Positions 57,110-64,000 of a DNA stretch of 64,000 bases are shown piece by piece. Below the pieces are notes generated by a model. It did not search any database, was not told where the DNA came from, and saw nothing but the letters and a program-made list of their open reading frames with translations. Each line of letters opens with the position of its first letter. Position 1 is the stretch's first letter. Source of the stretch: Callorhinus ursinus (taxonomy: Eukaryota > Chordata > Mammalia > Carnivora > Otariidae); NCBI RefSeq assembly GCF_003265705.1, contig NW_020312867.1, forward strand, positions 7,163,805-7,227,804, given 5' to 3'. The translations under genes and the position numbers were made by a program.

Positions 57110-58970
57110 ACTCAATCTCCGTAAGCATTCTGGGTCTTCTCATCCATAAAATGGGGATAAATTATAATATCAGGAGAACTGGACTTTATAGAAAGAATGC
57201 AAAAAGGAGGTTAGAATTAATAGTAACAATATGAGTTAATAATAATAATGAGTTAATTATAGTAAGGCTGAATAATGGTAGAGTTAATACACTTTGGCAT
57301 TTTGAAAGGCAGGCCCTGGAGAGCGACAGGATTTCTCTATGTTCCTTTATCTCCTATTTTAGCATTGCAAGGGCCTGCCCAGGTGGAAAAGACCACAGGA
57401 TTTTATGAAAGCAGTTTTCATGTACACAGGGAAAGCAGAGAGAGAAGTGGGCCTCGGCCAGACCCAGGGAACCGTGGGCACGGGAAGGCAGGGAGAAAAT
57501 GTGAGCAGAGTCAGGGAGGTAGGCCGACAGACTCACATGCCAATTACCCTGCATCAGGATTACGTCTGGCTGAAAAAATAGGTAGCTCAACTTGCAGGGG
57601 CTTATCTGGAGTTAGGCAGCAACCACATCAGGGCGAGCATCTTGGGATCCTGCTGGGTCCCCTATGGCTGCCAAAACTTCAGGCTCAACATCATTGTTTA
57701 AAGCAGGAAGCAGGGGGAGGGTTGGATTGAGCTAGTTTCTCACTTTTACCAGGAAAGCAAACATTGTCCCTGGAACCATCCTCAGCAGACTTCTGCCTCC
57801 TTTTCATGGGCCAGAGGGTTGTCATATGGCTATGGCTGGCCACTCCCGGTGTCAGGGAGGCTGGGAAGAATGTATTTGCCCGGATAGTAGACGAGACCTG
57901 GGGGTGGGGGAACGGAGATGGGGGAAGACCCCCAGTGTTGGCCCACCTTCTCCTGGGGTAGAGCCCAGAAAGGGGCAGGCATGTTAAGTAAGTTGAGGGG
58001 AATGCCTAGGACAGAGGGGCTCTTTTCCACTGTCCTCTGAGACTTTTCAGAGAAGTCCGGGGCAGTCTTGGAGTAAGAGAAAGGACCCTGCTTGGCCTGG
58101 CTAAGAAGAGTGGTGATACTCAAAATACTTCACATCAGGAAGGATGCTGAGTGAGTCTCTGGGCTGGTGCAGAGTCTTGGAGACTAGCTGCGGTGATAAC
58201 CCTTTAGTTTCTGGTATGAGAGGGACCTGGGAATGTGCCAGAGGCAGCTGGAGTAGAGGAGGGGATACTGAAGGGTCTTGGGCAGCAGCTCTTTACCAAC
58301 CAGGAGGGAAGCACTGAATTATTTTAATAACAAAGCATACCCTCTGAGTATCAGCCCTGCCTCTGTACCCCCCTTAATTTCTGGGTAATCTAGACATTGA
58401 ACTGATGGCCACTGGGTCTGTTTTAGGACCCGATGTGGTGGGGATGAGGTGGGCTTGGTGTTGGGGGCCTAGAAAGAGGACGAGATAAGAACCCCAGAGC
58501 CAGGCACAGAACCACAGCGAGCTAATGTGAGGTGGCGTTGGCCAGTATCACCACTAGGCCTTGATGAGTCAGCAGGAGGCCTGACCAGTTCACCAGCAAC
58601 CAGCTGTGGCTAGAAAGCCAGTGGATGTTTTCAGTGACATCCAGATCCCAGCAGGTGCCAGCCAACACCCAATCATTGAATCTCCTCACCCCTAGCTCAG
58701 CCGTCATATTTGGGAGGAGCAGGGGAGGAGAGGAGGAATCGGGAAGCCTGAGCAATTATGCCAAAGAGACTGAGTCTCTCCGAATTCAAGAAACCTCCAG
58801 AGAATATTTAAGTTGTTGAATTAGACTAAGTTTTAAACTCATGTGAACTAAATTTAGTTCTGCGCTCCACCCCCTCCCCTCTGCGTTGTTCTACAAAGAG
58901 TGAGGAAGCTATGTTTTCTTTGCTCAGTCCCAGACACGGTGCGAGGGAGTCTGTGACCTTGTTGCAGTGA
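57110..58970. other. Intergenic stretch downstream of DEFB124
   Basis: No second defensin exon or other coding signature was recognised; sequence looks mostly unique. Confidence 0.5.
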
Positions 58971-58974
58971 AGAT

Positions 58975-59190
58975 GGTGATGCGCTTGAGGAGTGAGGAGT
59001 CAGATTCAAGTTCATACGCCAGCTCTGCCATGTCTGGGCCACGGGCTGTGCGAACGGGGCAAGTCACTTCCTGTGTCTGATGTCAGAATCCTCCTCTGCA
59101 AAATGGTCATTCTAGCTCTGAATGGGGTGGCTGTGGGGTCAGATGAGATCCTCTCGTACTTTGCAAGGGCTCCGTAAAGCTGTCTCTTCT
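58975..59190 (+). repeat. MIR SINE
   Basis: AGTCAGATTCAAGTTCATAC and CCTCTGCAAAATGGTCATTC in MIR order. Confidence 0.65.
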
Positions 59191-59224
59191 CCTGAGCAAG
59201 CGGCACGCTGCTGGCTGCCTTCTT

Positions 59225-59830
59225 CACGCATTTCAGACTTCAGAAAATCTGCAAGGACAATGCAAAGAATTCCCATAGATCCTTCACCCAGTTTTTCCAA
59301 ATATTAACATTTTATCACTTTTACCTTATCATTTCTTCTCTCTCTCTCTGTGTGTGTATAAAAAATATAAATATATGTGTGTGTATTTATCTGTATATCA
59401 GACATGATTCTCTTTATGCCTAAATACCTCAGTGGGTTTTTCCTAAAAACAAAGGCATTTTCTTATATAACCCCAGTACAGTGATAAAACTCAGGACATT
59501 CACACTGACAAAATTCTATTGTCTAATCTTCAGATCTTCTTCAGCTTTTACCAGCTCTTCCAAGAAAGTCCTTTATAGCGAAACAAAACCGCTGGATCAC
59601 ATAGTACACCCAGCTGTCAAGATTCTTTGATCTCCTTTAACCTGCAGCAATTCTTCAGTGTTTCATGACAATGACGTCTTTGAGGAGTCCAGGCCGGTTG
59701 TTTTGTGGAATTTCCCTCAGTTTGAGTTTGTCTGATGTTTCCTCATGACTGAATTCAGCTTATGCACTTTTGGCAGGAATATTCCAGAAGCGATGCCGTG
59801 TTTCTCTCAGAGCATCATGTTGGAGGCAGC
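59225..59830. repeat. Ancient L1 3' UTR-like remnant
   Basis: ATTCCCATAGATCCTTCACC, TGGAATTTCCCTCAGTTTGA and GTTTGTCTGATGTTTCCTCA match a common old LINE tail (probably in antisense). A related piece lies at 54160-54340. Confidence 0.55.
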
Positions 59831-60034
59831 CATCACCCTTCTGGGGGCTGAACCAAGACCCAGCAGTCTAGACAGTTTTTTCTGAAGCTCACCCCTCACA
59901 CATGCAGGGCTGTTTCCCACCCAGCACCCTAACAGACCATCGTCTAAGCCTACATCCCACCTCCTAAGTCACACGGATGCACCTAACAGGCCAAGGAGAT
60001 GAGGCAATTCTAGGGTGGAAGGTTCCTCAGGATA

Positions 60035-60960
60035 CTTCACAGATGAGGCCCCCAAGCTCAGAGAGGGAAAGTGACTTGTCCAAAGCCACACAGCTCCCGA
60101 GGCACAGAGCCGGGACTTGGACTTAAATCTTTGGACTTCGGGTCAAGGCTTCTTTGGAGACAGAACAATAACCACACACTGGTAGAACAGGACATCGTGA
60201 AGGGGCAGGTTTGGGAGGAAGAGAGCTCCCTGGCGCTGGACATATGCAAGGTGAGCTAGGGGGGTGGACAATGCTACAGAAGGGATTTTTGCTGTGTATT
60301 GAAGTACTATTTCAGGGTACAAACATTCATTCCCCAAAGAGTCATTGAATGGCTGAGCTAGTGATAACAATACTATCAATCGGCCATTAGTGAGGACCAA
60401 CTGCTTTACACACCTCAGCTCATTTAATTCTCACAGTCATGGTACTCTTATCCCTTCCTTTTCTAGAAGGCAGCTGAAGCTCTTAGTGAAGTGAATTGTC
60501 CAGGTCATACACCTAGTAAATGGAGCTGGGCCTCCACTCTGGTCCTCTAGCGCTTGATTTTATCTTCCAGACTCACCCTTACTTGTGTTTTTTAAAATAA
60601 CGTTTTTTTTCTAATTGTAAAAGTAATGTATGTTCATTGGAGAGAACTTGGAAAACAGAAGCACAAATAAGAAAGCAAACAACACCAGTTTTCACTATAC
60701 ATAAATACCCACAAATAAAATATATGTAAAGTGTGATTTGCAAATAAAAGGAATAAAACTGAACAAAATTTGTGGTGTTTTGGGTTTTTTGTCTTTGTTT
60801 TGTTTTTTACTTACCAATGTATCATGAGCATTTCCATATGTGCTTAGTCTTCCAAAACAAGATTTTTAGCACTAAAAGGCTTCCCAAAATTTCTTTGAAA
60901 TTTTCCAATTTTTATTACTTGAGTAGAATGGTTAGAACACATTGTAGGAAAATAAAACAT
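60035..60960. repeat. MIRs and L1-like AT-rich tail
   Basis: Minus MIRs at about 60035-60160 (CCAAAGCCACACAGCTCC) and 60360-60560; then AT-rich sequence (TGTAAAAGTAATGTATGTTC) typical of old L1 tails to about 60960. Confidence 0.55.
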
Positions 60961-61020
60961 AGATGAGCTTCAAAATATTTACCATTCTTATAATCTCTGC
61001 TAGCTTTTTAAAAAAAGATT

Positions 61021-61318
61021 TTATTTTTATTTTATGTTTTTAAGATTTATTTATTTGAGAGAGAGAGAGAGAGCATGCGTGAGCACATGAGCAGGGGGAG
61101 TAGAGGGAGAGGGAGAGAGAGAGAATCTTAATCCCTGAGATCATGCTCTCTCCAAAATCAAGCCCAAAATCAAAAGTTGGATGCTTTACTGACTGAACCA
61201 CCTAGGCGCCCCTAAAGATTTTATTTTTAAGTAATCTCTACACCCAGAGTGGGGTTTGAACTCACAACCCTGAGGTCAAGAGTCACATGCCCCTCTGACT
61301 GAGCCAGCCGGGTGCCCC
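61021..61318 (-). repeat. CAN SINE inserted in a short CAN SINE
   Basis: A full SINE (about 61021-61212) is inserted in the A-tail of a short-subtype SINE (about 61213-61318). AAAGATTTTATTTTTA occurs on both sides, as a target-site duplication inside the older element's tail. Confidence 0.82.
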
Positions 61319-61394
61319 CCTCCCCCCGTTAGCTTTTGTTACATATTTTTTCGGGATGGAGATACCCATATATTTTTTAAAAAGTTATAAACCT

Positions 61395-61505
61395 GTTTGT
61401 ATGTGTATATATATACTATTATATGTCATGTATATACTATTCATATATATAATATTAATACATAATACATAATATATAATATATATTATATTCATATACA
61501 TACAC
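61395..61505. repeat. AT-rich simple repeat
   Basis: Runs of ATATAT, AATACATAAT and TATATTATAT. Confidence 0.85.
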
Positions 61506-61510
61506 GCTTT

Positions 61511-61686
61511 TTAAAAAATATTTTATTTATTTATTTGAAAGAGAATGAGAGAGTGCATGAGAGGGGTGCTCGGAGGGAGAAGCAGACTCCCCGCTGAGCA
61601 GGGAAGCCGGGTGCAGGACTCGATCCTGGAACTCATGACCTGAACCGAAGGCAGTCACTTAACCAACTGAGCCACCCAGGCACCCC
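61511..61686 (-). repeat. CAN SINE
   Basis: Tail TATTTTATTTATTTATTTGA and head GAGCCACCCAGGCACCCC; sits 14 bp from the U6-SINE chimera. Confidence 0.88.
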
Positions 61687-61700
61687 TTATATCTATGCTT

Positions 61701-61804
61701 TTAAAAAAGATTTTGTTCATCCATTTGAGATAGAAAGAACGCATACGAGCTGGGGGGAGGGGCAGAGGGAGAGGGAGAAGCAGGCTCACAGAGCAGGGAA
61801 CCCG
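61701..61804 (-). repeat. CAN SINE 3' half fused to U6
   Basis: The minus strand reads CGGGTTCCCTGCTC, then the pyrimidine-rich body, then CAAAATCTTTTTTAAAA. The tRNA-like 5' half is absent and replaced, after a 6-nt filler (GCCTGT), by the U6 T-run. This is a chimeric retrotransposition product. Confidence 0.8.
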
Positions 61805-61810
61805 ACAGGC

Positions 61811-61905
61811 AAAAAACATGGAACGCTTCATGAATTTGAGTGTCATCTGTGCCAATCTTCTCTGTACCGTTCCAATTTTAGTATATATGCTGCCAAAGCG
61901 AGCAC
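61811..61905 (-). pseudogene. U6 snRNA pseudogene (retrocopy, internally deleted)
   Basis: Reading the minus strand from 61905, the sequence starts GTGCTCGCTTTGGCAGCA, continues TATACTAAAATTGGAACG and ends GAAGCGTTCCATG followed by six T. This matches U6 spliceosomal RNA from its 5' end to its U-tail. About 14 nt are missing in the middle (the CCCCTGCGCAAG region between GGCACA and GATGACAC) and there are several substitutions, so it cannot be functional. No U6-type upstream promoter (PSE/TATA) was recognised. It is fused to the 3' half of a CAN SINE at 61701-61804. Confidence 0.88.
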
Positions 61906-62379
61906 CATCCGCATTTTCACAGAGATTCTTGTATTAGAGATTAGAGGAGTTTCTTGTTTCACTGATGGGTGGATCTCTTTGGGCTTACAAGAAAGGAAAA
62001 GAACAAGGGGGTGACGATGACAGGTAGGGTAGGGGGTTTGGGATAAGATTTGGTGACTCCCTGTTCCCTTCCCCACCTGGGTTTTCCATGGCAGAGTGTT
62101 GAGTGGAATTGCTTATTGTTCCAGGGCTGCCTCGAAGTCTGAGAGCCAGGCAACAATCACATGTTGGCCCAAATGATCCTTGACAATGGCTCAGGAAGGC
62201 ACCTTTCTGGAGACTGACATACAGAGTGAACTTTCTTCCATCAGTGGAACACGTCAGGCTTCTCTGGCAATACACCAAAGGAAGTTATTGGTTATGTTTA
62301 GGGGATATTCTTTTCTTTTTTAAAAAAATAGAAAAATAGACTTATTTTTAAAAAATGTATTTTATTTATTTATAAAATA

Positions 62380-62484
62380 ATTTATTTTTTTAAAGTAATC
62401 TCTACTCCTGTGTGGGGCTCAAACCCACAACCCCGAGATCAAGAGTCGCACACTGCTTCACTGACTGAGCCAGCCAGGCGCCCC
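62380..62484 (-). repeat. CAN SINE, short subtype
   Basis: TAAAGTAATCTCTACTCC and GAGCCAGCCAGGCGCCCC. Confidence 0.82.
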
Positions 62485-62640
62485 TTGTTATTTATATTTT
62501 CACTGAAGTATAGTTGATACACAATGTTACATTAGTTTCAGGTGTACAACATAGTGATTTGACAGCTCTCTAGGTTATGATGTGAGCACCACAGCACTAT
62601 TACGATACCATGGGCTATATACCGTATGCAGCACCTTTTA
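62485..62640 (+). repeat. L1 3'-end remnant
   Basis: AGTATAGTTGATACACAATG and TAGTTTCAGGTGTACAACAT are a common mammalian L1 3' end signature. Confidence 0.65.
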
Positions 62641-62920
62641 TCAATGGGCCATTTGTATGAAAAAGAAGTATCTCTCCACAGTAGCATCACACAACACAGT
62701 GTGATGTCTTCATTGTCGTGTGCTTTTCCTGCAGGGCAATCGAGGCAATTCCCATTTCTCATGCACACAGCCGCTGGCTCCAGGAGGGATTCTTCTGGTT
62801 TATTTGGACTACTATTGCTTATATTTGCATGAACATAAGGACTCATTTCCAGAATAGATGAAGAGCTCCTATAAACCAGCAAGAAAAAGACAATCTAATA
62901 ATATAGTGGGCAAATATTTT

Positions 62921-63128
62921 ATTTTTTATTTATTTATTTTTAAAATATTTTATTTATTTATTTGACAGAGACATAGCAAGAGAGGGAACACAAGCAGGGG
63001 GAGTGGGAGAGGGAGAAGCAGGCTTCCTGCAGAGCAGGGAGCCTGATGCAGGGCTTGATCCCAGGACTCTGGGATCACAACCTGAGGCAAAGGCAGACGC
63101 TTAACCGACTGAGCCACCCAGGCGCCCC
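62921..63128 (-). repeat. CAN SINE
   Basis: Target-site duplication GTRGGCAAATATTTT at 62906-62920 and 63129-63143; inserted in an L1 remnant. Confidence 0.92.
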
Positions 63129-63129
63129 G

Positions 63130-63720
63130 TAGGCAAATATTTTAGACATTTTACAAAAGTAGGTATACAAACGGCCAATACGCCCATGAAAAGATGTTCA
63201 AAATAATCAGGGATCAGGGAAATGCAAATTAAAACTATAATGGGATACCATTACACACCCACCAGAATAATTAAAATAAAAAAAAAATTGGACCAAAGTG
63301 AGTGTTGGTGAAGATAATGGAGCAACGGGAATGCTCATACCTTGCTGATGGGTATGTAACATGGACAACCCCTTTGGAAAAACAGTTGGTACATAACTTT
63401 TATAAGAGTTACTTATAAAATTAAATAGAAATATGTGTATACAAAGACTTCTCTATTAAAGTTTATAGCAGCTTTATTTCTAATATCCCATAACTGGAAA
63501 CAACCCAGCAAGTAACTGGATAAATTGAATTATATCCATACAGTACAATACTAACAACAATAAACAATAAACAACAGTAACAATATAGTCTGATATGCAT
63601 GACATGAGTTAATCTCAAAAACATTATGTTAAGCAAAAGAAGCCATATACAAAGATGAACATACTGAATGACTCTATTTATACCACGTTCAGAAAGGCAA
63701 AACTAGGTTGACTTAAAAAG
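63130..63720 (+). repeat. L1 3' region remnant
   Basis: CCATGAAAAGATGTTCAAAA, GGGAAATGCAAATTAAAACT, GGGATACCATTACACACCCA and CTTTGGAAAAACAGTTGG follow the order of the old L1 3' end of ORF2. Confidence 0.75.
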
Positions 63721-63729
63721 CAAGAAAGG

Positions 63730-63932
63730 GGGGCGCTTGGGTGGCTCAGTTGGTTACAGTGTCCGACACTTGCCTTTGGCTCAGGTCATGATCTCAGGGT
63801 CTTGAAATCGAGCCCCTGTCAGGCTCTGCACTCAACAGGGTGTCGTCTTGAGGATTATCTCCCTCTGTCCCTCCTACATGCATGCACACGCGGGCGCACT
63901 CTTGCTCTCTCAAATAAATAAATAAAAAAAAA
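63730..63932 (+). repeat. CAN SINE
   Basis: Head GGGCGCTTGGGTGGCTCAG and tail CAAATAAATAAATAAAAA. Confidence 0.9.
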
Positions 63933-64000
63933 TGTAAGAAAAAGATTGAAGAAAAAAAACACCTGAAACAACTCATTTCTCCCTTATCTCTTTTCTTTTG

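Noticed and set aside
61811..61905. Functional U6 snRNA gene
   Set aside because: Internal deletion, substitutions, no recognisable PSE/TATA promoter, and fusion to a SINE.
14448..63932. tRNA genes
   Set aside because: The A/B-box-like tRNA sequence belongs to CAN SINE heads; none folds out as an independent intact tRNA gene by eye.
57110..64000. Another beta-defensin (for example DEFB123) near the right edge
   Set aside because: No six-cysteine exon or defensin signal peptide was recognised in either strand; it probably lies beyond the window.

Overview
The window is nuclear DNA from a carnivoran mammal. The main evidence is about 35 copies of the tRNA-derived CAN SINE (SINEC), recognisable by the GGCGCCTGGGTGGCTCAG head, the pyrimidine-rich body and the AATAAATAAATAAAATCTT tail. 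The variants present are the long arctoid-type forms, not the typical dog or cat forms, so a pinniped, mustelid or bear is most likely. That last step is inference. Introns, CpG islands, ancient MIR/L2/L1/MER5 repeats and two 10-N assembly gaps all fit a draft vertebrate assembly.

Three protein-coding genes are supported by complete exon-intron structures. (1) HM13 (signal peptide peptidase) lies on the minus strand from about 21.8 kb off the left edge; coding exons 1-4 are present and the catalytic exons are outside the window. (2) REM1 (an RGK-family GTPase) lies on the minus strand, with a 5' noncoding exon ending at 51900, four coding exons (50839 to 43722, 298 codons plus stop) and poly(A) signals near 43.4 and 43.26 kb. 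(3) DEFB124 (beta-defensin 124) lies on the plus strand, with two exons (53464-53521 and 56701-56855) and an AATAAA at 56886. The order HM13 - REM1 - DEFB124 is the known arrangement at human 20q11.21, seen here inverted. REM1 and DEFB124 are head to head, about 1.4 kb apart.

Layout: 1-21.8 kb is HM13, with introns rich in old MIR/L2 but no CAN SINE in the first 14.4 kb. 21.3-21.85 kb is the HM13 CpG-island promoter. 22-43.2 kb is intergenic and repeat-dense, with an MLT1-type LTR, an L1 ORF2 remnant and stacked insertions. 43.2-52.1 kb is REM1 with its CpG island. 53.4-56.9 kb is DEFB124, whose intron begins with a gapped (TG)n tract and ends in a degenerate minisatellite. 57-64 kb is intergenic; it contains L1 remnants and a U6 snRNA pseudogene fused to the 3' half of a CAN SINE.

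The three genes do not form one pathway: an ER intramembrane protease, a calcium-channel-regulating GTPase and a secreted antimicrobial peptide are neighbours by conserved synteny. I saw no sign of a new multi-gene system. The most interesting signals are a U6-SINE chimeric retrocopy, a SINE copied together with 52 bp of unique flank, a four-layer transposon stack, an unexplained 19-bp-arm hairpin in an HM13 intron, an RFX-like palindrome at the HM13 promoter, a false gap with a duplicated 47-mer, and the two unusual repeat tracts in DEFB124.
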